This document shows, in pieces, positions 44,459 through 54,247 of a stretch of 64,000 nt of DNA. Source of the DNA: CAVVVS01 sp963751355 (GTDB lineage Bacteria > Bacteroidota > Ignavibacteria > Ignavibacteriales > Ignavibacteriaceae); NCBI GenBank assembly GCA_963751355.1, contig CAVVVS010000005.1:6043-70042 (forward strand), read 5' to 3'. The notes under the pieces are model-generated. The model did not search any database. It had not been told where the DNA came from and saw nothing but the letters and a program-made list of their open reading frames with translations. The stretch's first letter is position 1. The number at the start of each line of letters is the position of its first letter. The position numbers were made by a program, and so were the translations under genes.

Positions 44459-45238
44459 TTATTTATCGTTTTGAATTTTTAATTGAGTTTTACTCTCATT
44501 CCAATACTTATCCATTTCTGTTAAATTGGATTCATTAATCTGCCTTCCGCTTTCGTTTATTTTACTTTCAATATAGTTAAACCGGTTGATGAATTTATCA
44601 TTAGTTCTTCTTAAAGCATTTTCGGGATTTATTCCGAGGAATCTTGCATAGTTGACAAGAGCAAAAAAAACATCACCTATTTCAAGTTCCAGCTCTTCTT
44701 TCGACTCCTGCTTTTCAGATTGATGCATTTCTTCAATTTCTTCAATAACCTTCTTCCACACATCCTCTTTCTTTTCCCAGTCAAAGCCCACCTTGGCTGC
44801 TTTTTCCTGCAGCCTGTAAGCCCTGTGCAATGAGGGAAGCCTTTCCGGAACACCGTCCAATACGGATTCTCTTCCTTCACTCAGTTTAATTACTTCCCAA
44901 TTTTTCTTTACATCCTCAGAATTATTAACTTTTACATCGCCGAAAACATGGGGATGCCGCCGAATTAGTTTTGATTGAATGGAATCAATTACATCATCTA
45001 TAGTGAATTTGTTATTTCCTTCCGCAATAACGGAATGGAATAAGACATGAAAAAACAAATCACCAAGCTCATTTTTCAGTTCTTCAAAATCTTTGTTATC
45101 GATTGATTCCACAACTTCATATGCTTCTTCCAGCGTGGCTGCTTTGATTGAATCATTGGTTTGTTCTTTATCCCATGAGCATTCGGCCCGTAATTTTTTT
45201 ACAATACTTACAAATTCATTAAATTTGTTCTCGGACAT
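44459..45238 (-). CDS. mazG: Nucleoside triphosphate pyrophosphohydrolase MazG
   Basis: 259 residues, two MazG-type helical domains. The N-terminal one has the metal-binding EEAYEVVESIDNKDFEELKNELGDLFFHVLFH; the second has the equivalent KVIEEIEEMHQSEKQESKEELELEIGDVFFALVNYARFLG. MazG hydrolyses NTPs to NMP and PPi and helps clear non-canonical nucleotides. It is convergent with phoH and divergent from the RidA gene. Length normal. Confidence 0.95.
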   Translation of the reverse strand: MSENKFNEFVSIVKKLRAECSWDKEQTNDSIKAATLEEAYEVVESIDNKDFEELKNELGDLFFHVLFHSVIAEGNNKFTIDDVIDSIQSKLIRRHPHVFGDVKVNNSEDVKKNWEVIKLSEGRESVLDGVPERLPSLHRAYRLQEKAAKVGFDWEKKEDVWKKVIEEIEEMHQSEKQESKEELELEIGDVFFALVNYARFLGINPENALRRTNDKFINRFNYIESKINESGRQINESNLTEMDKYWNESKTQLKIQNDK

Positions 45239-45325
45239 TTGATAATTCCTTTAATTGAGTTTTATTAATCTTTTTACAGAATTAACTCTAAAAATAATAA
45301 AAATAAATCGTGCTAAAAAGGAGGA

Positions 45326-45784
45326 GTGATGATTGAAGAAAAAATAAAAGAAATAGGATTTGAACTACCTGAAGCTCCGAATCCGGTTGCTGCATATATT
45401 CCGGCAATAATGGAGGGAAATTTGATTTTTACTGCCGGACAAATTCCGGTTGTGAAGGGTGAGGTAAAATATACAGGAAAGTTAGGTGCCGGGTTAAAAG
45501 TAGAAGACGGTCAAAAAGCAGCGGAAGTGTGCGCATTAAATTGCCTTAGTGTCGTAAAAAGCGTTGCAGGCAATTTGGAAAAAATAGAGCGAATTGTAAA
45601 ATTAACGGTATTTGTGAATAGTGCCGAAGGATTTACAAATCAGCATTTGGTTGCTAACGGGGCATCGGAGCTTATAGGGAAAATATTCGGAGAAAAAGGG
45701 AAGCACGTAAGAAGTGCCGTAGGTGTTAATGAACTTCCTTTGAATGTGCCTGTAGAAATTGAGATGATAGCGAGAATAAGTTAG
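45326..45784 (+). CDS. RidA-family enamine/imine deaminase
   Basis: 152 residues with the RidA trimer fold: NPVAAYIPAIMEGNLIFTAGQIPV, the middle NLEKIERIVKLTVFVN and the end VRSAVGVNELPLNVPVEIEMIARI. Arg in RSAVGV fits the catalytic Arg of active members, so deamination of reactive enamines made from amino-acid metabolism is likely. Start at 45326 or 45329; AAGGAGGAG overlaps it closely. Next gene 28 bp downstream. Confidence 0.9.
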   Translation: MMIEEKIKEIGFELPEAPNPVAAYIPAIMEGNLIFTAGQIPVVKGEVKYTGKLGAGLKVEDGQKAAEVCALNCLSVVKSVAGNLEKIERIVKLTVFVNSAEGFTNQHLVANGASELIGKIFGEKGKHVRSAVGVNELPLNVPVEIEMIARIS

Positions 45785-45812
45785 ATTCATACAATAAAAT
45801 TGAATATATGAT

Positions 45813-46625
45813 ATGAGCGGAAAAATTTGGACAAAAAAAGAGATCCAATATCTTAAACGGTATTATTCCCGGAAAGGTGCCAAACAAACAGCAGAATATT
45901 TAGGTCGTTCGGTTAATGCAGTAATTACACAAGCAATAAAATTCGGCATAACCCGGGAGAAGTTTCGACACTGGAAAACTTGGGAAGACAATTTTCTTAA
46001 ACGTCATTATGGAGATCGCGAAGCGAAATCAATTGCCAGAACTTTAAAACGCTCCCGTCATGCAATATTAAACAGGGCACAAAAATTAGGAATTACAACT
46101 GATCGCAGTAAAAAATGGACTGAAAAGGGAAAAGCATACCTTCGAAAAAATTACCCTGACCGTTCCATTTCCCTCGATGAAATTTGTTCAAATTTAAACC
46201 GCTCAATTCAATCGATTCATTCATACGCGAAAATTTTAAATATACGCAGACCCCGCCATGATCATGAATGGACTAAAGAAGAGCATGACTATTTAGCTAA
46301 AAATTATAAGAAGAAAAGGTTTAAGGATATAGCAGATGTGCTGGGATTGAGTAGTGATGCGGTTGTTTTGTACGCAAATAGAAAGGGTATGTTTAGAAAA
46401 TCTCACCGCCGCTTATGGTCCGAAAAGGAATTAGAATATGTTCGTAATCGTTATTCAATAGATACTGCCGAAGATATTGGAAAAGAGCTTGGACGTTCGG
46501 TTCAAGCAATAAGGCAGTGTGCCGGAAGATTAGGGTTACAGGGGAAACATAACTGGCAAAAACCCGCTAATATTGAAGCCCGTGTTCGTAAATTCAAGTT
46601 GTGGAAAGAACAACAAAATAAATGA
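45813..46625 (+). CDS. Protein of five tandem Myb/HTH-like repeats
   Basis: 270 residues composed almost wholly of five ~42-residue repeats at ~6-46, 54-94, 102-144, 153-193 and 202-242. Each starts W[TS]-x-x-E-x-x-Y/F-L/V, has a central IA/TAxxLGRS turn, and ends AIxxxAxxLGI, e.g. WTKKEIQYLKRYYSRKG with YLGRSVNAVI. This is a three-helix homeodomain/Myb-like pattern, and the linkers are strongly basic, so DNA binding is likely. The C-terminal 28 residues are basic and helical. No effector or enzyme domain is present. Target and role unknown. Confidence 0.75.
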   Translation: MSGKIWTKKEIQYLKRYYSRKGAKQTAEYLGRSVNAVITQAIKFGITREKFRHWKTWEDNFLKRHYGDREAKSIARTLKRSRHAILNRAQKLGITTDRSKKWTEKGKAYLRKNYPDRSISLDEICSNLNRSIQSIHSYAKILNIRRPRHDHEWTKEEHDYLAKNYKKKRFKDIADVLGLSSDAVVLYANRKGMFRKSHRRLWSEKELEYVRNRYSIDTAEDIGKELGRSVQAIRQCAGRLGLQGKHNWQKPANIEARVRKFKLWKEQQNK

Positions 46626-46760
46626 ATGGGTCCACTCTAAAAAGGGTATTAGTGTCATTCTGAAGGAGTAAAGTGACTGAAGAATCTATGATATTATATT
46701 GAGTTAGAGATTCTTCACTTCGTTCAAAAAGACTTGTCTGAGCATTTTAAATGGACTCAT
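46626..46760. mobile_element. MITE-like element, long copy
   Basis: 135 bp with imperfect terminal inverted repeats (left ATGGGTCCACT, right TGGACTCAT). The left end matches the copy at 21213-21292. The inner part forms an extended hairpin (GAAGAATCT against AGATTCTTC). It begins directly after the stop codon of the Myb-like gene and contains no frame. Confidence 0.7.
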
Positions 46761-47857
46761 GAACAAAAATATTATTTTGAACTTAGGCGGCCGCAATCAT
46801 TAATTTGTCTTTGAAAAGAGATACTTTATAATATTATTTTGTTTGAACAGATTATTTGCATTACTCATCTTTTACGTCTAATTAGGATATTATAAATCTG
46901 CGGATGTTTTTATAGCAGACAAAATTTTTAGTTAATCTTTGTTAAAACATCAAAAAAATATACAAATATTGTGTGATCTTGAACAAGCCAAAATCTCCCA
47001 ATTTCTTTGTTATTCGCCTATAAGACTAGATTAATTTATCTCTAAATCTTACCTCTTTTCATTTGTAACCTTTTATATGAAAGAAGATCAATAAGTATAT
47101 TTCTTCGTGTTTCGTTTTATTCAAATCAAATTTTAAAGAAGTTTGATCAATATGACGGAGGTCTAATCAATATCCTTCGCAATCAAAAACTATTGCTAAA
47201 TACTAATCGAATTCATTATATTGGAACTACTTTTTTCAGACACACAAAATGTTCTTTTTTTATAGAATTACATTTAAGGTTTTTGCGGATAACCTTAGTT
47301 AAAATTTTATTATGTTCTCATCTTAATCCTGTCCTACCTCTTTAATTTAATTAAGGTCTATATATTTATTAAAATTTGCATAGATAATTATTAAACAATT
47401 ATAATGATATACTGTAGCATGTTTACCAACAAACCGGTTTAGTATTAATAATTATACAAATAAAAATAAAGAGGAATTTATTATAGATCTGAAAGTGCTG
47501 CGGCTGAGTAAGCTATTCTGTTTTGACAAAGAACAAGCTTCAAAGTCATTTGGCAATCATAAATTCTGTAGCGGTCATTCATTCCATTATTCTTTCCCGC
47601 TGAATTACAACGGATAAATCAGAAAATTTATCGGTTTATTGAGATGTCATAACCCACGACATCAGAAAATAAGAAATATTTAATTGAAAATAATCGATTG
47701 AGAAATTATCAGACGGTTCCGAAAATTATTACGGAAACCGGTTGGTTGATATTATTCATTCTGCAGAATGCTATGCTTTATTTTGTGAAAGAATGAATGG
47801 TATTAGTGAAAAAAAATCTTTTGTCAATTTATGAAAACTATTAATGGAGAATTAGTA
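46761..47857. other. 1.1-kb intergenic region, no gene recognised
   Basis: AT-rich with stops in all frames. A weak hairpin (GGTTCCG/CGGAAACC, 47715-47739) lies ~120 bp before the gamma-glutamyltransferase gene. I saw no tRNA, conserved RNA or relic that I could name. Confidence 0.5.
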
Positions 47858-49603
47858 ATGGTGTTAAAAAAGCAAAGTGCTAAAATTTTTACAACTCAAA
47901 GATTAGTTATTTCTATTTTAATCATTGCTTTTCTGAATATAAATATTTTTTCAGAGTCCAAGCAGCCAGTAAGAGCAAAACACGGGATGGTAGTTTCAGC
48001 TTCTAAATTAGCTTCTCAAATTGGCGTTGAGATAATGAAGAAAGGCGGCAATGCTATTGATGCAGGTGTTGCAGTCGGTTTTGCATTAGCGGTTACTTAT
48101 CCTTTTGCCGGAAACATTGGCGGCGGGGGTTTTATGGTTATTCACCTAAAAAGCGGTAAAAATGTTGCAATTGATTACCGAGAAAAAGCACCGCTTAGAG
48201 CAAGCCGGAATATGTACCTCGATAAGAACGGCAACTATGTCCCTGCGTTAAGTCAAACCGGAACAACTTCTGCGGGAGTACCCGGAACTGTTGCAGGACT
48301 AATTTACGCTTTAAAAAAATACGGAACTATGTCCCTTGCCGAAGTAATACAGCCTGCAATTGATCTGGCAAAAAACGGATGGGCTTTAGATTATATGACA
48401 GCCGAATCATTTAAAAAATATTTACCGCAGTTTAAAAAATATCCGGCTTCTTTTAAGATTTTTTCGAATAACGGGCAGCCGTATAAAGAGGGTGATATTT
48501 TTAAGCAAACCGATCTTGCTAAAACCCTGGAGTTAATCAGGGACAAAGGCGTTGACGGATTTTATAAAGGAAGAGTAGCCAAATTATTGGTAAAACAAGT
48601 CCAATCATTGAACGGATATTTTACTCAGGCTGATCTTGATAAGTATAAAGCTGTTGAGAGAAAACCTGTCGAAGGTACTTACAGAGGATACCGGATAGTA
48701 TCAATGCCGCCTTCCAGTTCCGGTGGAATCTGCCTGATTGAGATGCTAAATGTTCTCGAAAATTATCATTTTCAGCCTGATGATTGGGGGAGCAGCGGAT
48801 ATATTTATAAACTCGTTGAGACTATGAAACATGCATATGCCGATAGAACTTTCCTGCTCGGTGATGAGGATTTTTATCATGTTCCCAAAGCTGGTTTAAT
48901 TTCCAAAGCTTACGCAAAGTCAATTTATAATCAAATTCAAAAACAAAATGGAATTGCTCTTCCCGCGAGTAAAATCAAAGCAGGGCATCCTTCCAATTAT
49001 GTTGAAAGTCATGAAACTACTCACTTCTCTATTTATGATGAGAACGGAAATGCCGTAAGTAATACATACACCCTCAATTCTGGTTACGGTTCAAAAATAG
49101 TAGTTGCCGGTGCCGGATTTCTTTTGAATAACGAAATGGATGATTTCAGTGCAAAACCGGGAACACCGAATCAATTTGGTTTAATGGGAACCGAAGGTAA
49201 CTCTATACAACCCCAAAAGAGACCGTTAAGTTCGATGACACCTACAATCGTTTTAAAGGATGGTAAACCGTACATCGTTATAGGTTCCCCGGGCGGCTCA
49301 AGGATAATTACGGTTGTGTTACAGGTTATTATGAATTGTATCGATTTTAATATGAATATAGAAGAAGCGATTGATGCTCCACGAATTCATGATCAGTGGA
49401 TGCCCGATAAAATATTTTATGAAAAATTTTCATTGATAAAAGATGTTAAACAAAACTTGCAAAAAATGGGTTACAAGTTTGAAGACGCAAATAACAAATT
49501 TCCCATACTTGGATTAGCTGAAGGAATAATGATAGACAATAAGGATAATATTATTTACGGCGCTTCCGATCCTCGTAAAATCGGTGCGGCAATCGGATTT
49601 TAA
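47858..49603 (+). CDS. ggt: Gamma-glutamyltransferase
   Basis: About 581-residue exported enzyme that cleaves gamma-glutamyl bonds of glutathione and transfers or hydrolyses the glutamyl group. Made as a proenzyme that cleaves itself before the catalytic Thr in ESHETTHFSIYD (around residue 397). Other signatures are MVVSASKLASQIGVEIMKKGGNAIDAGVAVGFALAV, GGGGFMVI, DYREKAPL and PSSSGGICLIEML. The ATG at 47858 follows TGGAGA and gives a good signal peptide; the ATG at 47831 would only add MKTINGELV. A TonB receptor follows 124 bp downstream. Confidence 0.95.
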   Translation: MVLKKQSAKIFTTQRLVISILIIAFLNINIFSESKQPVRAKHGMVVSASKLASQIGVEIMKKGGNAIDAGVAVGFALAVTYPFAGNIGGGGFMVIHLKSGKNVAIDYREKAPLRASRNMYLDKNGNYVPALSQTGTTSAGVPGTVAGLIYALKKYGTMSLAEVIQPAIDLAKNGWALDYMTAESFKKYLPQFKKYPASFKIFSNNGQPYKEGDIFKQTDLAKTLELIRDKGVDGFYKGRVAKLLVKQVQSLNGYFTQADLDKYKAVERKPVEGTYRGYRIVSMPPSSSGGICLIEMLNVLENYHFQPDDWGSSGYIYKLVETMKHAYADRTFLLGDEDFYHVPKAGLISKAYAKSIYNQIQKQNGIALPASKIKAGHPSNYVESHETTHFSIYDENGNAVSNTYTLNSGYGSKIVVAGAGFLLNNEMDDFSAKPGTPNQFGLMGTEGNSIQPQKRPLSSMTPTIVLKDGKPYIVIGSPGGSRIITVVLQVIMNCIDFNMNIEEAIDAPRIHDQWMPDKIFYEKFSLIKDVKQNLQKMGYKFEDANNKFPILGLAEGIMIDNKDNIIYGASDPRKIGAAIGF

Positions 49604-49727
49604 AAATTAAATACTGATAACAACGGTATGAATATTCGTATTCGTTAAACCGGGTTAAGTTTCATGTGAATTTAAGATGAATTCTTTTAATTCATCAATC
49701 ATAACAATAATAATAAAGGAGTACTAT

Positions 49728-52520
49728 ATGCGAGGTAAACTTCTACCGAATTTACTCAAAACAGCAAAACGGGGGATGTACATGACACTTTTAATTTTCT
49801 TAATACTACTGGGAAATTCCGCTTTATACGCCCAAGGTACAGGTTATATTAAAGGTAAAATCACAGATGCTGAGAGCGGTGAAGCACTAATAGGAGCTAA
49901 TGTTATCATTGTCGGCAAACATACCGGCACCGCTACTGATTCAAAAGGTAACTTTTCGATTTCTTTAGCTGCGGGTAGTTATCAAGTTGAAGCAAGTTAT
50001 ATAGGTTATAAACCATCAACTGAAAATGTAACAATTGAAGCAGGAAAAACCGTTTCTCAGAATTTTGAACTTAAAACCGATATTTTGGGAACTGATGCGG
50101 TAGTAGTTTTAGGAACATATACCACTAATCGAACTGTTGTAAATTCTACGGTTCCTATCGATGTTATAACTGCAAAAGATATTGATAATGCCGGGTATAC
50201 CGAAACAAGGCAAATGCTGAAAATGTTAATCCCTTCTTTTAATGCACCGGAGAATACAATTACGGACGGTTCGGATGAAGTTAGACCGGCTACTTTAAGA
50301 GGATTAGATCCAGACCATGTATTAGTACTTATTAATGGAAAAAGAAGATATACCAGCGCATTGGTGCATGTTAACGGTTCTATCGGTCGTGGCGCCGTTG
50401 GTGTTGATTTAAATGCAATTCCGGCTTCCGCTATTGAACGTATTGAAGTATTGAGGGACGGTGCTTCGGCACAATATGGTTCAGATGCTATTGCCGGGGT
50501 AATTAATATCATATTAAAAGATAAAAGAGGATTGGATGCGGATGCATCAATCGGAGGATTCAGTACTACCGAACCCAGAGGTTACTCTAAAAGTGAAGCC
50601 GATCTTTCCGGTCAATCTACCTCATCATACACATGGGATAATGGTGTGAATAATGTAAAAATTAACGATGGTTTCAGTAAAGCATTTCATATAGGTTACG
50701 GTTTTGCGGTAAATAAGACAGGTACAATTTATTTAAGCGGTGTTTACAGTAAAAATAATCCAACTAATAGAGCAGGCCTGGATCCGCGTCAACAATATTT
50801 CAATCTGCCTAACGGTCAACCCGATCCCCGTGAAGCTACGTTTAACAGATTAAATCATCATTGGGGTGATGCCGTATCTGAAAATGTGGGTGGATTTATC
50901 AATGGGAAAATTCCTTTGGGTAATAATCTTCACTTCTATACATTCGGCGGTTATACGTATAGAACAGGTGCAGCCGGAGGTTTTTATCGGAGAGCATTGG
51001 ATGATAGGGATGTTAGAGCTATTTATCCTAATGGGTTTTTACCTACAATTTCGACAAAGATTTACGACGGGCAAATTGTTGCGGGTTTAAAAGGATTATT
51101 ATCCGGATGGAATTATGATGTTAGTCAATCATTCGGCGGTAATACATTTAACTTTAATGTAATTCATTCTCTTAATACATCGATGGGAGCAGCAAGTCCA
51201 ACCTTGTTCAATGCCGGATCATTAAAGTTTTATCAGGCGACTACAAATATTGATTTGGTTAATCAATATGATATCGGAACATCGGCTCCTTTAACTTTCG
51301 CAGCAGGTGGGGAATTTAGATGGGAAAATTATAAACTTGTGCCAGGTGAACCGAATTCATACATAAACGGTGGCGTACCTATTCTGGATGGTCCCGATTC
51401 AGGTAAACCTGCTCCTATCGGATCACAAGTATTTCCAGGCTTCGCTCCAAAAAATGCACAAAATCATTCCAGAACTAACATCGGTTTGTATGTTAACCTT
51501 GAAAACAACCTTACCGCTCAATGGACATTAAGTGCAGCCGGAAGATTTGAAAATTACAGCGACTTTGGAACAACCATCAGCGGAAAATTAGCTACACGAT
51601 ATGCCTTCACTAAAGCCTTTGCAATTAGAGGCGCTATCAGCAACGGTTTCAGGGCGCCTGCATTAGCACAAGAATATTTCTCTTCTATTGCCACAAACTT
51701 TATCGGTGGAGTTCCGTTTGAAGTAGGAACTTTTCCGGTAAACACACCGGTTGCAAAAGCATTGGGTGCTAAAAATTTGAAGGCAGAAAAATCTGTGAAC
51801 ACAAGCGGTGGGTTTACGTTATCAAGTGATAATTTATCCCTTACGGTTGACGGTTACATTATTGCCATCAAGGATAGAATAGTTTTGACTGAAAACTTTA
51901 GAGGCAGCGGAGTACAAAATTTCTTAAACAATAGAGGTATTTCCGCAACCGGCGGCAGGTATTTTACCAATGCCGTCAGCACACGTACCCAGGGTGTTGA
52001 TGTAACAGCCGGCTATGGTGTGAGACTCGGTAAAGCATCTACATTCAAGCTCACCGTAGCTATGAATTTTAATAAAACAAAAATAACTAATAAGGGTGAT
52101 ATCACGACCCCTTCAGAAATTAAGGCAATTACTACTATTCCCTTACTAGGAAGAGTTGCTCAAGGTACTATTGAGGACGGGCAGCCAACTACATCGTGGA
52201 ATTTCATGGGTAATTATTCCTATAATGCATGGAATTTGAATGTAAGAGTTATGAGATATGGTACTTTCATTATATATCAAAGTGATGTATCCGGTAACAG
52301 AGATCAAACATTTAGTCCAGTTTGGACAACCGATGCAGAAATATCATACAGATTTAACAAAGATATTTCATTGGCTGTAGGAGGTAACAACTTGTTTGAC
52401 GCTTATCCCGACAAAGTCTTAAAAGCCAACAGCTTTAACGGTATATTTCAGTATACGGGTTATTCACCTTCCGGTTACAACGGAAGATATATATATACGA
52501 GAGTTAATTTTTCTATGTAA
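49728..52520 (+). CDS. TonB-dependent outer-membrane receptor
   Basis: About 930-residue receptor. Signal peptide ending ALYAQ, carboxypeptidase-like regulatory domain (GYIKGKITDAESGEALIGANVIIVG), plug domain (MLKMLIPSFN, TLRGLDPDHVLVLINGKRRY, GSDAIAGVINIILK) and a barrel ending YIYTRVNFSM. The plug pattern resembles siderophore/vitamin-type receptors rather than SusC. The ATG at 49728 is chosen for the AAGGAG 8 bp upstream; an earlier frame start at 49677 lacks one. Next to ggt, so peptide or glutathione-related import is possible but unproven. Confidence 0.93.
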   Translation: MRGKLLPNLLKTAKRGMYMTLLIFLILLGNSALYAQGTGYIKGKITDAESGEALIGANVIIVGKHTGTATDSKGNFSISLAAGSYQVEASYIGYKPSTENVTIEAGKTVSQNFELKTDILGTDAVVVLGTYTTNRTVVNSTVPIDVITAKDIDNAGYTETRQMLKMLIPSFNAPENTITDGSDEVRPATLRGLDPDHVLVLINGKRRYTSALVHVNGSIGRGAVGVDLNAIPASAIERIEVLRDGASAQYGSDAIAGVINIILKDKRGLDADASIGGFSTTEPRGYSKSEADLSGQSTSSYTWDNGVNNVKINDGFSKAFHIGYGFAVNKTGTIYLSGVYSKNNPTNRAGLDPRQQYFNLPNGQPDPREATFNRLNHHWGDAVSENVGGFINGKIPLGNNLHFYTFGGYTYRTGAAGGFYRRALDDRDVRAIYPNGFLPTISTKIYDGQIVAGLKGLLSGWNYDVSQSFGGNTFNFNVIHSLNTSMGAASPTLFNAGSLKFYQATTNIDLVNQYDIGTSAPLTFAAGGEFRWENYKLVPGEPNSYINGGVPILDGPDSGKPAPIGSQVFPGFAPKNAQNHSRTNIGLYVNLENNLTAQWTLSAAGRFENYSDFGTTISGKLATRYAFTKAFAIRGAISNGFRAPALAQEYFSSIATNFIGGVPFEVGTFPVNTPVAKALGAKNLKAEKSVNTSGGFTLSSDNLSLTVDGYIIAIKDRIVLTENFRGSGVQNFLNNRGISATGGRYFTNAVSTRTQGVDVTAGYGVRLGKASTFKLTVAMNFNKTKITNKGDITTPSEIKAITTIPLLGRVAQGTIEDGQPTTSWNFMGNYSYNAWNLNVRVMRYGTFIIYQSDVSGNRDQTFSPVWTTDAEISYRFNKDISLAVGGNNLFDAYPDKVLKANSFNGIFQYTGYSPSGYNGRYIYTRVNFSM

Positions 52521-52538
52521 AACATAGATAACCCTATG

Positions 52539-52571
52539 AGTGGTGCTGAATACTTTTCAGCACCACTTTTT
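52539..52571 (+). terminator. Intrinsic terminator after the TonB receptor
   Basis: Arms AGTGGTGCTGAA (52539-52550) and TTCAGCACCACT (52556-52567) with a short loop, then a T-run. Confidence 0.92.
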
Positions 52572-52679
52572 CAAACAACGCTTGTAGGTGTAATAGGAAG
52601 AAATTATTTTTCGGAAGTATTCTGAGGTTAATTTATCTATTGTTAATTTCTCAATTAAGGTAAACCTTCCTGAAAAGGA

Positions 52680-53447
52680 TTAACTATTTGCGATTTCAAT
52701 ACCAATCGGGCAATGATCTGAACCCATTACATCGCTTAAGATGAAAGCATCCTTAATATCCTTTTTTGTATTTTCGGATACAAAGAAATAATCAATACGC
52801 CATCCAACATTTCTTTCCCGCGCACGAGTAACCATATTCCACCATGTATAATTATTTGGTTCAGAGTTAAACAAGCGGAATGTGTCGATGAATCCGTTGC
52901 CGATAAATTTATCAATCCAAGCTCTTTCTTCAGGTAAAAAACCGGAAACTGTGGAATTCTCCTTTGGGCGTGCTAAGTCAATTTCTTTATGTGCAGTATT
53001 TACATCACCACAAATAATTATTTTAGTACCCGCTTTTTTCAACTTGCTCACATATTTTAAGAATGCATCGTAAAATTCCATCTTGTACTGTAACCTTTCC
53101 GGGCGAGATTTTCCATTCGGGTAATAAATATTGAACAAGATAAAATCCGGATATTCAGCAATTAAAATTCTTCCTTCATTGTCGAACTTTTTAATTCCGA
53201 ATCCTTTTTTTATGCTAAGAGGTTTTTCCTTCGTATAAAGAGCTACACCGCTGTAGCCTTTTCTTTCTCCCGAACAAAAGTAAGAATAATAACCGTTTAC
53301 ATTTATTAACTCTTCCGGGAGCTGCTCCTCATGTGCTTTTGTTTCCTGAAGACATAAGATGTCTGGTTTTTCTTCCGTTAGCCAGTCAAGAAATCCTTTT
53401 TTGTGAACAGCTCTCAGCCCGTTAACATTCCATGATAGTATTTTCAT
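52680..53447 (-). CDS. xth: Exodeoxyribonuclease III
   Basis: 255-residue Mg-dependent AP endonuclease and 3'-5' exonuclease. Shows MKILSWNVNGLRAV, LCLQETKA with the metal-binding Glu, CGDVNTAHKEIDLA, and the end VMGSDHCPIGIEI with the catalytic Asp-His. Full length. It starts 14 bp after trpA on the same strand and is probably the last gene of the trp transcript, though an own promoter is possible. Confidence 0.96.
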   Translation of the reverse strand: MKILSWNVNGLRAVHKKGFLDWLTEEKPDILCLQETKAHEEQLPEELINVNGYYSYFCSGERKGYSGVALYTKEKPLSIKKGFGIKKFDNEGRILIAEYPDFILFNIYYPNGKSRPERLQYKMEFYDAFLKYVSKLKKAGTKIIICGDVNTAHKEIDLARPKENSTVSGFLPEERAWIDKFIGNGFIDTFRLFNSEPNNYTWWNMVTRARERNVGWRIDYFFVSENTKKDIKDAFILSDVMGSDHCPIGIEIANS

Positions 53448-53461
53448 TTTGTGCGATTATT

Positions 53462-54247
53462 TTATTTCAAATTGCTTTTTAGTTTCTCCACTAATTCGAG
53501 AGTATCACTGAATCGGCTATTGTCGTTTGTTAATGATCTTATAATAGCGCTGCCGACAATAACCCCGTCACAATAGGGTGCAAAAGCCTTTGCATCCTCG
53601 CCGGTTGAAATTCCAAACCCAACCAACATTTTGTTCTTTTTAACCAATGAGCGTGTTTTCTTAATGAATTCAACGCTGGTAGATTTGTCTTTATGATGAA
53701 TTCCGGTTGTTCCGCTAACCGAAACACAATATACGAAACCACTGCTTTTATTGTCAATTAATTTTATCCTTTTATCCGGAGTAGTCGGTGTAACTAAAAG
53801 AATTCTGTCAAGTCCTTCAAAATATTCATCAAAAAAATAATCATATTCTTCAATAGGAATATCGGGAATTATCACCCCGTTTACTCCTGATTCTTTTGCA
53901 TTTGCCGCAAATTTTTTTATTCCGTAGGATAAAACCGGGTTAGCATATCCCATCATAATTAAAGGTTTATCTGTTTTTTCTCTTATCTCTTTAACATACT
54001 TGATAGTTTTTTCAAGAGTAATTCCGTTCTGCAAAGCTGCATATGAGGAAGCTTGAATTACGGGTCCGTCCGCTAAAGGATCACTGAATGGAAAACCGAT
54101 TTCCAGCATATCAGCTCCGGCATCAAGAATGCTCAATGCAAGATCGGTGAAATGTTTTTTATCGGGATAACCTGCGGTTAAAAAAACAGAAAGTATCTTT
54201 TCGCCTTTTTCGTTTTTTGCCGTAATGTATTCTGATATTGAAACCAT
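53462..54247 (-). CDS. trpA: Tryptophan synthase alpha chain
   Basis: 261 residues. Cleaves indole-3-glycerol phosphate to indole and glyceraldehyde 3-phosphate; indole passes to TrpB by a tunnel. Catalytic Glu and Asp lie in MLEIGFPFSDPLADGPVIQ; GIHHKDKS and VGFGIS form the phosphate-binding region. Its ATG overlaps the trpB stop codon by one base (TAATG), indicating translational coupling that supports equal amounts of alpha and beta. Length standard. Confidence 0.97.
   Translation of the reverse strand: MVSISEYITAKNEKGEKILSVFLTAGYPDKKHFTDLALSILDAGADMLEIGFPFSDPLADGPVIQASSYAALQNGITLEKTIKYVKEIREKTDKPLIMMGYANPVLSYGIKKFAANAKESGVNGVIIPDIPIEEYDYFFDEYFEGLDRILLVTPTTPDKRIKLIDNKSSGFVYCVSVSGTTGIHHKDKSTSVEFIKKTRSLVKKNKMLVGFGISTGEDAKAFAPYCDGVIVGSAIIRSLTNDNSRFSDTLELVEKLKSNLK

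Noticed and set aside
47715..47739. Hairpin before ggt as a riboswitch
   Set aside because: Stem is short with a bulge, and no conserved flanking sequence supports an RNA element.
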